This document shows, one piece after another, positions 26,253 to 34,676 of a stretch of DNA of 50,844 nt; the first letter of the stretch is position 1, and every line of letters begins with the position of its first letter. Location of the stretch: NCBI RefSeq assembly GCF_016792905.1, contig NZ_JAEULP010000032.1, forward strand, positions 1-50,844, in the 5' to 3' direction. A model generated the notes under the pieces. It was given only the letters and a program-made list of their open reading frames with translations. It ran no database searches and was not told where the DNA came from. The position numbers and the translations under genes were made by a program. The stretch is from Tabrizicola sp. Its GTDB lineage: Bacteria; Pseudomonadota; Alphaproteobacteria; Rhodobacterales; Rhodobacteraceae.

Positions 26253-27173
26253 TCAGTCCGGGCGGAAGCGGTCCGGGGCAAGATGTTCGCGGGCGACGTC
26301 CAGCACCAGGTTGCCGAGCCGGCTTAGGATTTCGCTCGACTGCATGCCGGCCTGCCAATGCAATGCGACGCTGACCTTCTTGCCAGGGCTCAACTCCACC
26401 AGTTCACCCCGTCTGATGTAGGGGTTGCCCGCAATGCTGGGCACGAGCCCCCATCCGGCGCCGTTCAGGCAGCAGGAAAGATACCCTTCATAGGACGGGA
26501 CATAGTGCGTCGAAAGCGGAACCGTCGCCCCGAAGCAGAGGGCCATCCACTGATCCTGTATCGTGTCCTTGCGATTGAAGGCCACGCAGACGGAATTCCG
26601 CAGCGTTTCAAGGGAAACGCCGGTTGCGAAATAATGCTGAAACAGCTCGGGCGAGGCCACTGCCACATAGTCCATCGACCCCAGCGAGATGATCTTGCAG
26701 CCCTGAACCGGGGTCTCCAGCGTCGTTATGACGGCCAGTGCGTCCCCTGACCTGAGACTGGATTCGGTGTGTTCCTGATCGTCCGGCAGGATGTCAAAGC
26801 GGATGCCAAGCTCCTGCGTTGCCAGCCTGATCAGCTTTGGAAACCAGGTTGCCAAGCTGTCGTTGTTCACCGCGATGCGGATCGTGGCGGCAACGGTCTC
26901 CTCGCCTCCGACAAGGGCGCGCATGCGCTCGGCCAATTCCTGCTGCAGGAGGCTCACCTGTTCGACGTGACGGAAAAATTGCAGACCGGCTTCCGTCGGC
27001 ACGCAGGGTCGGCCCCGCGCGACCAGCACCACGCCGACCTTTTCCTCCAATTGCTTGATTCGCTGGCTCACCGCGGATTGGGTCACTTTCATCGACTTTG
27101 CCGCCGCTTCGAAGCTTCCTTCGCGAACCACAGCCGCCAGGATCGTCAGTGAATCATAGTCAAAGCGTTGCAT
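26253..27173 (-). CDS. LysR-family regulator, ArgP/IciA-like
   Basis: The 306-residue protein has an N-terminal winged helix-turn-helix, FDYDSLTILAAVVREGSFEA and AAKSMKVTQSAVSQRIKQLE, followed by a periplasmic-binding-like effector domain (IRIAVNNDSLATWFPKLIR; GWGLVPSIAGNPYIRRGELV). These segments resemble ArgP (IciA/LysG), which normally controls a neighbouring lysine or arginine exporter. No exporter is adjacent; instead it is divergent from a desaturase gene across 193 bp containing a perfect palindrome. The effector is unknown; a basic amino acid is the family precedent. Confidence 0.85.
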   Translation of the reverse strand: MQRFDYDSLTILAAVVREGSFEAAAKSMKVTQSAVSQRIKQLEEKVGVVLVARGRPCVPTEAGLQFFRHVEQVSLLQQELAERMRALVGGEETVAATIRIAVNNDSLATWFPKLIRLATQELGIRFDILPDDQEHTESSLRSGDALAVITTLETPVQGCKIISLGSMDYVAVASPELFQHYFATGVSLETLRNSVCVAFNRKDTIQDQWMALCFGATVPLSTHYVPSYEGYLSCCLNGAGWGLVPSIAGNPYIRRGELVELSPGKKVSVALHWQAGMQSSEILSRLGNLVLDVAREHLAPDRFRPD

Positions 27174-27185
27174 TCTCGCCTCTCA

Positions 27186-27204
27186 GCATAAGGAACGCTT
27201 ATGC
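27186..27204. promoter_or_regulatory. LysR-type operator candidate
   Basis: GCATAAG (27186-27192) and CTTATGC (27198-27204) form a perfect 7-bp inverted repeat with a 5-nt spacer and the T-N11-A symmetry of LysR-type targets. It lies 12 bp upstream of the LysR start codon and 162 bp from the divergent desaturase ATG, a position suited to negative autoregulation. Binding is inferred. Confidence 0.6.
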
Positions 27205-27366
27205 GCCACAATGCAGCATATCGCACATGCCCCTGCAACGCAAAGGCGAGCGCTGATTTTGCATTAGCTGCGCTCATGTGCAGTAGCGAAGCGATAAACA
27301 ATTGGGCGAAACCATTTGGTTTGTTCAACAATCTCGCTAGAGTTGAGGCAAAATTCAGGGGGGCGC

Positions 27367-28287
27367 ATGTCTGGTCAGGTCTTGAGAAGAACGTATATCC
27401 GGCGGTTCCTTGGTCTGAAGCGCTACTCCCGGATAGTCGCCTGGTCGATCGTTTCTGCATATGTCGGTCTCATATTTGCGGCGATCCTGCTCGGCAGCCA
27501 TCTGCTGTCACTTCCGCTTTCGGCCTGGACGGTGGCGGCCATGGCAGCCACAGCCACCTTCATCGGGACCCGGCTGCGGGGCATCAACAACATTGTCCAT
27601 GAATGCAGCCACGCGACCTTCGCCGAACAGCGGCGTGACAATGTGACGATCGGGCGCTTTTGTACCGCGATCCTGATGAAATCCTTCCGCAAATATCGCG
27701 ACGACCATCTGTCGCATCATGCGAATAACGGCGACTACGAGAACGATGCGGAATTCGGCCTGATCGAGAAGTTCGGGCTGCATGATCCGATCAGCCCGCG
27801 GACGGTCGTGCGCCATCTCATCGTCCCGCTGACCGGGCGACATCTGCCGCTCTACACCAGCATCAACCTCTCGGCCGAGGATGGCCGGCTTTTCCTGGGC
27901 ATGCGGCTCTTGCTCCTCGCCTTGATGGCCGTCTATCTGTTTTTCGCACCGCTGGCCGCGCTGATCTTCGTCATCCTGCCGTGGTTCTACGTCTATCCGA
28001 CGCTCAACTTCTGGACCGACTGCCTGGACCATGCCGGGCTGGTCGGCGCGGAAGACGAGCTTGAGGCCTCGCGCAATGTGTTGGCACCGGCGATCGTGCG
28101 CCTGCTCTTCTTTCCGCGCAACGACTCCTATCACCTGGTTCATCATCTCTTCCCGCAGATCCCGGCCAGACATCTGCACACTGCGCATCAGGAACTGAGC
28201 AGGGATCCGAGCTACCGGCGAGTGCCCTCTGCCGTGCGCGCAAACGATCGCCAGACCGTTGAACGGGCACTGGATGCGTCCTCGTAG
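27367..28287 (+). CDS. second fatty acid desaturase family protein
   Basis: The 306-residue membrane protein has the three di-iron histidine boxes HECSHATF, HLSHH and HLVHHLFP, the last in FFPRNDSYHLVHHLFPQIP. Hydrophobic pairs lie at about 24-62 and 172-205. It belongs to the membrane desaturase/hydroxylase superfamily but differs clearly from the desaturase at 7.6-8.6 kb in box sequences and length. The ATG at 27367 follows AGGGGG at a good distance. Upstream DNA (27180-27360) is less GC-rich than average. The neighbouring LysR regulator suggests substrate- or amino-acid-dependent control; an amino-lipid (for example ornithine lipid) hydroxylase is one speculative role. Confidence 0.82.
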   Translation: MSGQVLRRTYIRRFLGLKRYSRIVAWSIVSAYVGLIFAAILLGSHLLSLPLSAWTVAAMAATATFIGTRLRGINNIVHECSHATFAEQRRDNVTIGRFCTAILMKSFRKYRDDHLSHHANNGDYENDAEFGLIEKFGLHDPISPRTVVRHLIVPLTGRHLPLYTSINLSAEDGRLFLGMRLLLLALMAVYLFFAPLAALIFVILPWFYVYPTLNFWTDCLDHAGLVGAEDELEASRNVLAPAIVRLLFFPRNDSYHLVHHLFPQIPARHLHTAHQELSRDPSYRRVPSAVRANDRQTVERALDASS

Positions 28288-28986
28288 CTCCTGGCCGATC
28301 GCAACGTGGCACCGGATTGCCCGGGCCGGTGGCGCGACTCGCACCAGAGGCAGGGAAAAAGCAGGCTCAGCGCCTGCACCCTCCAGGTAGGCCCGCGCCG
28401 AATCGGAAACAATACACGGCCGACGCGCCCGTATTGGGTGGATGCAGGAATTGTCACTTGTGCCAAGACGCGAACAAACCGTTTCGCTAGGCGAGTAATA
28501 TAAGTGTTGCTAATCGTGCATTAGTTGCATAACTTTGGTCATATGAGAAGTAGGTGCTATGTAGTTAGTGTATGTTCGCCAAGCGGGTTCTGGCCGCGTT
28601 ATTCCCCTTCCGCGGCTCAGAATTCCGGCTTTGCGTGCCGGAGCGACGAATTACAGCGTCGCCTCACGAAAATTGGAAAATCGTTTACAATCCAAGGGTT
28701 GTCATGCGTCCTTTGAGACGACCTGGTCTTGCCTGACGGTCGTTCGTGGCAAATTCCTGCGAACGGCCGGTCGGCGTCTGGTCACGGCCAAATGCCCTTC
28801 TGGAGGCCGGAGTCAGGATCTGAGGCTTGCCCGCAATGCGCCAGCGTGGCGCCGACAGGACAGAGGATTGGGTATCCTCGGCGGGTTTGGAACCAATCTT
28901 GCGGTCTTTGACAGGATTTCAACGCCCCGATTTCGCCATCTTTGAAGACAAATGACTGGGGCTCCCGCTCCAAAGGTTTGTCCAAG
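28288..28986. other. gene-poor region with hairpins (699 bp)
   Basis: No convincing gene is visible. The stretch 28480-28580 is distinctly AT-richer than the window. It includes CTAAT-N5-ATTAG at 28510-28524. A hairpin at 28361-28377 reads on the minus strand as GCAGGC, loop, GCCTGC followed by TTTTT. A smaller dyad, TCCGGC/GCCGGA, lies at 28624-28629 and 28637-28642. The region may encode a non-coding RNA or be a decayed insertion. Confidence 0.5.
28352..28377 (-). terminator. minus-strand intrinsic terminator candidate
   Basis: Read leftward, the stem GCAGGC (28377-28372) pairs with GCCTGC (28366-28361) over five bases and is followed directly by five T residues (28360-28356). This is the canonical form for a transcript coming from the right, yet no minus-strand gene is seen upstream of it within 1.4 kb. 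It may end a small RNA or serve the rightward desaturase gene as a bidirectional element. Confidence 0.45.
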
Positions 28987-29181
28987 ATGCAAACATCGCT
29001 CCAAGAAATCGACATGCTGAAGACCCAGATCTACGAGGACTTCCTGCGATCCATCGCCTCTGTTCGTGCCGGGTTGAGTTCAGAGGTCGCATTCCGGGAG
29101 CACGAAATGCGCGTTCATGATCTGAGACGGAAAGTCGCGGTTGCGGAGGCCCGGCCGGTTCGACTGAGGCTGGTAAACTAG
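28987..29181 (+). CDS. small hypothetical protein (64 residues)
   Basis: This is a short, charged, helix-forming frame (MQTSLQEIDMLKTQIYEDFL, then SSEVAFREHEMRVHDLRRKV) with plausible codon use. It is preceded by AAGG about 10 bases before the ATG. No hydrophobic segment or known motif is present; it could form a coiled coil. It sits alone in otherwise gene-poor DNA, so it may be an orphan, a remnant or a chance frame. A longer start at 28942 is possible. Confidence 0.35.
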   Translation: MQTSLQEIDMLKTQIYEDFLRSIASVRAGLSSEVAFREHEMRVHDLRRKVAVAEARPVRLRLVN

Positions 29182-29847
29182 CCCGCGAGATCGATTGATC
29201 GGCAGGCTCATGGCTCTGTTGCACCGATGGGGTCCGGGGCCGTATCGCGTAAATCCGGGTTCGGCTGCGCGGCGTGAGCACGCCAACACCCCCGATCTGC
29301 AAGTCCCCGACCTGGCACAGACGCAGTGACGTGCTCCAGCGCGGGGGTTCGCCGGCGATCTGATTCAATTCTTCCATAACGCGGGAGGCCCCGTCGATCG
29401 GCACGAGTGGCCGACAAGGCAAATGCGGCGCGGCGTCCGCCCAGGTCGGCGCGAGCATGAACGTGCTGTCTGGGACGCCACGGCGTCATCGTCGGCCGTC
29501 GTGCTGTCGCAGTCATGCCACCCCGCAAGAACGCCGGATACCGGAGGTCCTGCAGCGCACCGCGGGCAGTCACCTGCAACAAGTCCCTGCCCGCCCCCAA
29601 GCTCCTTGGCCGGATCACCTTTCAACGATGGTGATGACCGGCTCGCCATCGGTTCGAGGGCAGGTCTGGACGATACCAACGCGTAAGGCATCTCGAAACC
29701 GAGATGCATTGTTCAAGGTTGCTCGTTCAAAGATGGCAGTGAAGATCAGGGCTTTGGCCTGGAAGGCCTCGGCCCGCATCATCCACCAACCGCGTTAGCC
29801 GCCTCGGCTTCGTCAAGGCATAACGGGACCGCACGTCCCCCGCCACC
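29182..29847. other. gene-poor region (666 bp)
   Basis: Frames here are short and lack ribosome sites, families or consistent codon use. A perfect 8-bp stem with a 4-nt loop (29688-29707) is the only clear structure. The sequence GGCTCTGTTGCA at 29211-29222 resembles termini of some insertion sequences, but no transposase fragment follows. Confidence 0.5.
29688..29707. repeat. perfect hairpin in gene-poor DNA
   Basis: GCATCTCG (29688-29695), loop AAAC, CGAGATGC (29700-29707). The 8-bp stem is flawless and the tetraloop is favourable. It is not followed by a T run on either strand. It lies 140 bp downstream of the GntR gene's stop and could mark the end of that transcript or be part of a structured RNA. 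Confidence 0.5.
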
Positions 29848-30558
29848 CTATTTCCGGAAGATCGCTACCAGATCGCTCGCGCCTTCGGCCGGCCCGCTCA
29901 GCTCCAGATTCTCCTGGATCCGACGCAGATGAGCCGACATCAGCCGCGCTGCCGCCTCCGGGTCGCGGGTGCGGAACGCCTCGAAGATCTCGTCGTGATC
30001 CTCGTCCCGGCAGTTCGACACGCCAGGGCTGCCGAAGATGCCGATGATCAGCGAAGTGCGCGTGACCAGTTCCTTCACCATGCGCAGCGTGACGGCATTG
30101 TCGGCAATCTCGGCCAGCAGGACATGAAATTGGCCCGACAACCGGATCGCATCGCGGCGCTTGTTGCCGTGGTGGGCCTCGTGCTCCAGCCGGAGATGCC
30201 GGTCCAGCATCCTCAGGCTCTCGTCCGTTGCGCGCTCCGCCGCCAGCCGCGCCACGTTCGGCTCGATCATCAGGCGGGCCTCGAATACTTCGCGCGCCTG
30301 CTCGGCCGAGGGCGAGGCGACATAGGCGCCCCGGTTCGGAAGAAGTTCCACCACCTCGCGGCTGGCAAGCAGGAGCAGGCTTTGCCGGATCCGCATGCGA
30401 CCGACCCCGAACGCCTCGCAGAGCGCAGCCTCGGACAGTTTGGTGCCGGGTGGCAGGCGCTGGTCGATGATCGCCTCGAAAATTCGCTCGACGATCTCTT
30501 CCTCGCCAAGTTCGTCGTCGCGCGCGTCCTGTTCGGCGACAGTGCCGAGGGTGCCCAT
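29848..30558 (-). CDS. GntR-family regulator with FCD domain
   Basis: The 236-residue protein has an N-terminal winged helix-turn-helix (about 12-75, IDQRLPPGTKLSEAALCEAF and GVGRMRIRQSLLLLASREVV). An FCD-type all-helical effector domain follows (about 90-220), with D/H metal-site residues in FEARLMIEPNVARLA, GQFHVLLAEIADN and HDEIFEAFRTRD. It is divergent from an ABC-importer operon and is presumably its repressor. In FCD proteins the effector is often a carboxylate or the transported compound. An in-frame TTG at 30576 is an alternative start. Confidence 0.87.
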   Translation of the reverse strand: MGTLGTVAEQDARDDELGEEEIVERIFEAIIDQRLPPGTKLSEAALCEAFGVGRMRIRQSLLLLASREVVELLPNRGAYVASPSAEQAREVFEARLMIEPNVARLAAERATDESLRMLDRHLRLEHEAHHGNKRRDAIRLSGQFHVLLAEIADNAVTLRMVKELVTRTSLIIGIFGSPGVSNCRDEDHDEIFEAFRTRDPEAAARLMSAHLRRIQENLELSGPAEGASDLVAIFRK

Positions 30559-30655
30559 GCCAGATGCCCGTTCCAAAAGTGACCGCTTTCTACGCTACAG
30601 GGGAACAAGCGGCGCCTTCAAGGGGCACATCGTGAACCATGCATAACTTTTTTGT

Positions 30656-30669
30656 TGACAATTTTGTCA
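30656..30669. promoter_or_regulatory. GntR operator candidate overlapping a -35 element
   Basis: TGACAA (30656-30661), TT, TTGTCA (30664-30669) is a perfect short palindrome in the 176-bp spacer between the GntR gene and the importer operon. TTGACA at 30655-30660 could be a -35 hexamer for the importer, so a regulator bound here would block it. FCD-type operators are short dyads of this size. Confidence 0.5.
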
Positions 30670-30734
30670 GCACGTTCGTCAATCGACCTGTCACGGACTC
30701 GCATTCCGCAGACCAACAACAGGGAGTCACCAGA

Positions 30735-31922
30735 ATGAAGAGACGCAATTTCCTCGCAACGACCGGCTTGTCTCTTGTACTTGCCGTAGCGGCAACCACC
30801 TCGGCCTGGGCCGAGAATGCCAAGTTGAAGATCGGCTTCGTCGGCGTCACCTCGGGCCCGGCAGCGGCCTGGGGGATTTCCAACCAGCGCTCGATGGAAA
30901 CCCGGGCGGCCTGGCTGAACGAGTTGGGCGGGGTCAAGATCGGTGATGTCACCTATGACATCGAGATCGTCCCCTTCGACGACCAGAAGGACCCCAAGCG
31001 CGCCATCGCGGGCATGGAGAAGATGGCGCAGGACGGCATCCACTATGTCGTCGGCCCGAACGTCGATGACGGCGCTGCGGCCGTCCGCCCGGTGGCCGAG
31101 CAGAACGGGATCATGTATTTCCCCTATGCCTTCCCGAAAGAGCTGTACACCGCACCCGCCTCCAACGCGATCCTGGGGATGGTGGCGAACTACCAGTCGG
31201 GCCCGGCGATCTACAAATACCTGATGGAAAACAAGGGCGTGAAGAAGGTTGCTTTCATCGCCGGCAACGAATCCGACCCGCTGTCGCAGCGCGATTCCGG
31301 CTCTGCCGCCGCCAAGGCGCTGGGGCTGGAGGTGGTGTCGGACACCGTGACCTACCAGATGGACACGACCGACTTCACCCCGGTCCTGTTGCCGGTGATC
31401 CAGACCGCGCCGGACCTTCTGGTCTTGTCGGGCGTCTCGCCCGCCAACGCGCCGCAACTGATCCGGTCGGCGCGGGAACTGGGCTATACCGGCCTGATCT
31501 CCACCGAAACCGCGCAGGATGCCGCGGTGCTGGCCGAAGGCGCGGGCGAGCTGGCGAACGGCTTCATCTCGGTCGGCGGGGCGTCGACGCCCGAGCTGGC
31601 CAGCGATGCGATGAAGGAATTCGTGAAGCGCTACACCGACATGTTCGGCGAATACAACGACGAGTCGAACACCAAGGTCTATGCGCTGGAATACATCATC
31701 GAGACGCTGAAGGCGAACCCGGCAGCCATCGACAACGTCGAAGAGTTCAAGAAGACGATGGACACGTTCAGCGCGCCGAACCCGTTCATGGTGGGCGATG
31801 CCAAGCTGAGCTATGTCGGCACCACCTCGTTCGGCCAGAAGCGCCAGGTCTCGGTGCCGCTGGTGGTGAACGAGTTCAAGGATGGCAAGTTCGAGACGCT
31901 GTTCGTCGCGCAGGTCGACTAA
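30735..31922 (+). CDS. ABC transporter substrate-binding protein (branched-chain amino acid type)
   Basis: This is a 395-residue periplasmic binding protein of the LivJ/Peripla_BP_6 type. The signal peptide, MKRRNFLATTGLSLVLAVAA, has an RRNFL motif compatible with Tat export and is probably cleaved after AWA. The mature part has LKIGFVGVTSGPAAAWGISN, then IVPFDDQKDPKRAIAGMEKM and VVGPNVDDGAAAV, the usual two-lobe start. GGGAG precedes the ATG at 30735; upstream in-frame ATGs would disrupt the signal. It is the first gene of a five-gene transporter plus racemase operon. The ligand is unknown; the terminal racemase hints at a hydantoin or amino-acid-like compound. Confidence 0.9.
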   Translation: MKRRNFLATTGLSLVLAVAATTSAWAENAKLKIGFVGVTSGPAAAWGISNQRSMETRAAWLNELGGVKIGDVTYDIEIVPFDDQKDPKRAIAGMEKMAQDGIHYVVGPNVDDGAAAVRPVAEQNGIMYFPYAFPKELYTAPASNAILGMVANYQSGPAIYKYLMENKGVKKVAFIAGNESDPLSQRDSGSAAAKALGLEVVSDTVTYQMDTTDFTPVLLPVIQTAPDLLVLSGVSPANAPQLIRSARELGYTGLISTETAQDAAVLAEGAGELANGFISVGGASTPELASDAMKEFVKRYTDMFGEYNDESNTKVYALEYIIETLKANPAAIDNVEEFKKTMDTFSAPNPFMVGDAKLSYVGTTSFGQKRQVSVPLVVNEFKDGKFETLFVAQVD

Positions 31923-31948
31923 GACCCGACGACGGTTCAGAGTCTTGC

Positions 31949-31982
31949 GAGGGCCCGGGGCACGCTCCCGGACCGGGCCCTC
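31949..31982 (+). terminator. intercistronic hairpin between binding-protein and permease genes
   Basis: GAGGGCCCGG (31949-31958) and CCGGGCCCTC (31973-31982) form a perfect 10-bp inverted repeat with a 14-nt loop in the 87-bp gap. No T run follows. In binding-protein operons such structures stabilise the first cistron or reduce readthrough, which keeps the binding protein in excess of the membrane subunits. Confidence 0.65.
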
Positions 31983-32009
31983 ATGTCTTCGTCGCAAAGG
32001 ACCGCCCTG

Positions 32010-32879
32010 ATGGAACAGATCCTTGCCAACGGCCTCTATCTTGGCGCGCAATATGCCCTGATCGCGCTTGGCCTGACGCTGATCTTCTCGCTGATGAACG
32101 TGCTGAACTTCGCCCACGGGCAGATGTATGTCTTCGGCGGCTTCGTGACCTACACAGTTGTGGCCCAGTTTGGATTGCCCTTCATCGTCGGGCTGATCGC
32201 CTCGGCCTTGGTGCTGGCGGTGATGGGGGCGCTGATCGAGCGGTTTCTGTTCCGCCCCGTGATCCGCAAATCGAAGCGCGATGAATCCACCATGCTCTTG
32301 GCCGCAGGGATCGCCTTCTTCCTCGACGCGGTGATCCTTCTCCTCTTCGGGGAAAAGCAGCGCGGGGTGCCGAAGGTGGTGAATGGCGTCTTCAACTGGG
32401 ACATGCGGCTGATCATGCCCTATGACCGCATCCTGATCGCGGTGCTTGCCATCGCGCTGATCGTCGGCTTCATCCTCTTCATGCAGTATTCGCGCACCGG
32501 TCGTGCCATGCGCGCCCTGGCGCAGGATCGGATGGCCGCGCAGCTGATGGGCGTCGACGTCGACCGCTATTCGATGATCGGCTTCGCCCTGGGGGCCATG
32601 CTTGCGGGCCTCGTCGGGGGCCTGCTGGTCACGATCACTGGCATCAACCTCGGCATGGGCGGGCCGACCTCTGTCAAGGCTTTCCTCATGATCATGATAG
32701 GCGGGGCCGGGGTGATTTCCGGCGCCATCGCGGGCGGGTTCATCCTCGGGATGATGGAGAGCATCGGCCTGACCGTCCTCGCCGCCTATGGCGACGTCAC
32801 CTACCTGGTGATCTTCGTCACCCTGATGATCTTCCTCGCCATCCGGCCGCAGGGCCTGATGGGCAAGCCCTGGGGTTGA
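32010..32879 (+). CDS. livH: branched-chain amino acid-type ABC permease (LivH-like)
   Basis: This 289-residue inner-membrane protein has about eight hydrophobic segments and the LivH features LGLTLIFSLMNVLNFAHGQM near the N-terminus, RTGRAMRALAQDRMAAQLMG (the cytoplasmic loop contacting the ATPases) and the C-terminal RPQGLMGKPWG. It pairs with the LivM-like subunit 4 bp downstream. AAAGGA lies 8 nt before the ATG at 32010; an ATG at 31983 lies directly next to the hairpin and is less likely. Confidence 0.92.
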   Translation: MEQILANGLYLGAQYALIALGLTLIFSLMNVLNFAHGQMYVFGGFVTYTVVAQFGLPFIVGLIASALVLAVMGALIERFLFRPVIRKSKRDESTMLLAAGIAFFLDAVILLLFGEKQRGVPKVVNGVFNWDMRLIMPYDRILIAVLAIALIVGFILFMQYSRTGRAMRALAQDRMAAQLMGVDVDRYSMIGFALGAMLAGLVGGLLVTITGINLGMGGPTSVKAFLMIMIGGAGVISGAIAGGFILGMMESIGLTVLAAYGDVTYLVIFVTLMIFLAIRPQGLMGKPWG

Positions 32880-32883
32880 GCCG

Positions 32884-33891
32884 ATGACCGATCAAACGCA
32901 AGCCATGGCCCCGAGCCGCATCTCCACCCCGCGCCTTCTCGGCGTTCTGGCCTTCCTCGTGGGCGTCTTCGTCCTGGTTCCGGCTTTCATCGCCCTGACC
33001 GGACGCTGGGACTTCTACTACACGCTGACCTCGGTCGCGCTCCTTTCGGTAGCCGCCGCCGGGGTCTGGCTGACCTTCTACATCGGCCGGATCAACATCG
33101 GCCAGGGTGCCTATGCCCTGACCGGGGGCTATGTCTCGGCGATCCTGATCACGCAACACGGGATCAGCTTCTGGCTGACCCTGCCGCTGGCAGGCGTCTT
33201 CTGCGCGGCTGTGTCGGTGCTGATCGGCCTGCCGATCCTGCGGCTGCGGGGCGTCTACTTCGCCATGGTCACGCTGGTCCTGACCGAGGTCGCCCGCCTG
33301 ACCGCCCTCGCCTTGCCGATCACCAACGGCGCAAAGGGGATCACCTCGATCCCGTTGCCGGGCGAGCTGTCGATCTTCGGCCTGACGATCATCCCCGACT
33401 TTGCCACGCTGGAGAACCCGAAGCTTGCCTTTTACCTGATGGCCGCCGTCCTGATGGTCGTGACCTACCTTGTCCTCTGGCGCATCGTGAACTCCCGCCT
33501 CGGGCATCTCTGCCGGTCCTTGCAGCAGAACGAGGAACTGTCGGCCTCTATCGGTGTCAACACCGCAATGCTGCGGGTGCTGGCCTATGCCATCTCCTCC
33601 TTCTTCGGCGGGCTGGCAGGCGCGATCTTCGTCGCCATCTCGCAGTCGATCTACCCGTCGTCCTTCGTGGTGCAGGACAGCGTGAACTTCATGCTCTACT
33701 GCTTCCTCGGCGGGCTTGGCTACGTGTTCGGCCCGATGCTCGGCACCCTCCTCCTTTACTTCGGCTGGGACCTGCTGTCGGTCGCCAAGGAGTATCAGCT
33801 CCTCATCTACTCCGGCGCGCTGATCGCGCTGATGCTGGTGCTGCCGAACGGCGTCCTCAGCCTTCTGGACCGGAAAGGGGGCCGCAAATGA
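32884..33891 (+). CDS. livM: branched-chain amino acid-type ABC permease (LivM-like)
   Basis: This is a 335-residue inner-membrane subunit. It starts with hydrophobic GVLAFLVGVFVLVPAFIALT and has the LivM loops YIGRINIGQGAYALTGGYVS and RLGHLCRSLQQNEELSASIG, the latter being the ATPase-contacting region. GGLGYVFGPMLGTLLLYFG lies near the C-terminus. It overlaps the following ATPase gene by 4 bp (ATGA), which indicates coupled translation. Confidence 0.92.
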   Translation: MTDQTQAMAPSRISTPRLLGVLAFLVGVFVLVPAFIALTGRWDFYYTLTSVALLSVAAAGVWLTFYIGRINIGQGAYALTGGYVSAILITQHGISFWLTLPLAGVFCAAVSVLIGLPILRLRGVYFAMVTLVLTEVARLTALALPITNGAKGITSIPLPGELSIFGLTIIPDFATLENPKLAFYLMAAVLMVVTYLVLWRIVNSRLGHLCRSLQQNEELSASIGVNTAMLRVLAYAISSFFGGLAGAIFVAISQSIYPSSFVVQDSVNFMLYCFLGGLGYVFGPMLGTLLLYFGWDLLSVAKEYQLLIYSGALIALMLVLPNGVLSLLDRKGGRK

Positions 33892-34673
33892 CCGCGCCGA
33901 TCCTGCAAGTGAAGGGCGTCACCAAGCGCTATGGCGGCTTGACGGCCAACAACGACATCAGCTTCGACGTCGCACCGCAGGAGATCCTGTCGGTGATCGG
34001 CCCGAACGGGGCGGGGAAATCCACGCTGTTCAAGCAGATCGCCGGGTTCGTCACGCCGACGACGGGCGAGGTGATCTACAAGGGCACCAAGATCTCCGGC
34101 CTGCCGCCGCACAAGGTGGCGCGGATGGGGGTGGTGCGGACCTTCCAGGAGACGACGATCTTCAAGTCGATGACCGTGCGCGAGAATGTCATCGTCTCGC
34201 ATCACCTGCGCTCCAAGGCCTCGCTTCTGGGCTTCTTCTTCGGGTCGAGCCAGGCCAAGGCGGACGAAGCGGAGTTCGGCAAGTCGGCGGATGACATCAT
34301 CGACTTCCTCGGCCTTCAGGCGATCCGCAACGAAACCGCCTCAAACCTGCCGCAGGGGCACCTGCGCGCTTTGGGCATGGCCATCGGGCTGGCGACACAG
34401 CCCGAGGTGATACTCCTCGACGAACCCTTCGCGGGTATGAACCATGACGAGACGATGAGGATGGTCGCGCTTGTCCGCCGCTTGCGCGACGAACGCGGGC
34501 TGACGGTCCTGCTGGTCGAACACGACATGCCGGCGGTAATGAAGATTTCCGACCGGATCGTCTGCATCAACTTCGGCGAGAAGATCGCCGAGGGCACTCC
34601 GGCAGAAATCCAGGCCAACCCCCGCGTGATCGAGGCCTATCTCGGCAGCGAAGACGCCGCCATCGGGATGTGA
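33888..34673 (+). CDS. livG: ABC transporter ATPase (LivG-like)
   Basis: This is a 261-residue nucleotide-binding subunit. Walker A is GPNGAGKST near residue 37. The signature region is NLPQGHLRALGMAIGLA, the LivG version of the ABC motif. Walker B is VILLDEPFAGMNHDE, and the H-loop is in LLVEHDMPAVM. It binds ATP at the cytoplasmic face of the LivHM-type permease with LivF as partner. The start overlaps livM by 4 bp, and livF begins 3 bp after the stop. Confidence 0.93.
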   Translation: MTAPILQVKGVTKRYGGLTANNDISFDVAPQEILSVIGPNGAGKSTLFKQIAGFVTPTTGEVIYKGTKISGLPPHKVARMGVVRTFQETTIFKSMTVRENVIVSHHLRSKASLLGFFFGSSQAKADEAEFGKSADDIIDFLGLQAIRNETASNLPQGHLRALGMAIGLATQPEVILLDEPFAGMNHDETMRMVALVRRLRDERGLTVLLVEHDMPAVMKISDRIVCINFGEKIAEGTPAEIQANPRVIEAYLGSEDAAIGM

Positions 34674-34676
34674 GAC

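Noticed and set aside
28306-28320. TGGCAC...TTGC, a possible sigma-54 promoter after the second desaturase
   Set aside because: The GG-to-GC spacing is one base short of the fixed -24/-12 distance and no gene follows.
29211-29222. GGCTCTGTTGCA, resembling terminal repeats of IS6- or IS5-type elements
   Set aside because: Only about 12 bases match a recalled terminus, and no transposase fragment or second end was seen nearby.
28919-29458. Minus-strand frame of 179 codons in the gene-poor region
   Set aside because: Codon use is irregular, no ribosome site or family is visible, and it overlaps the better small plus-strand frame.
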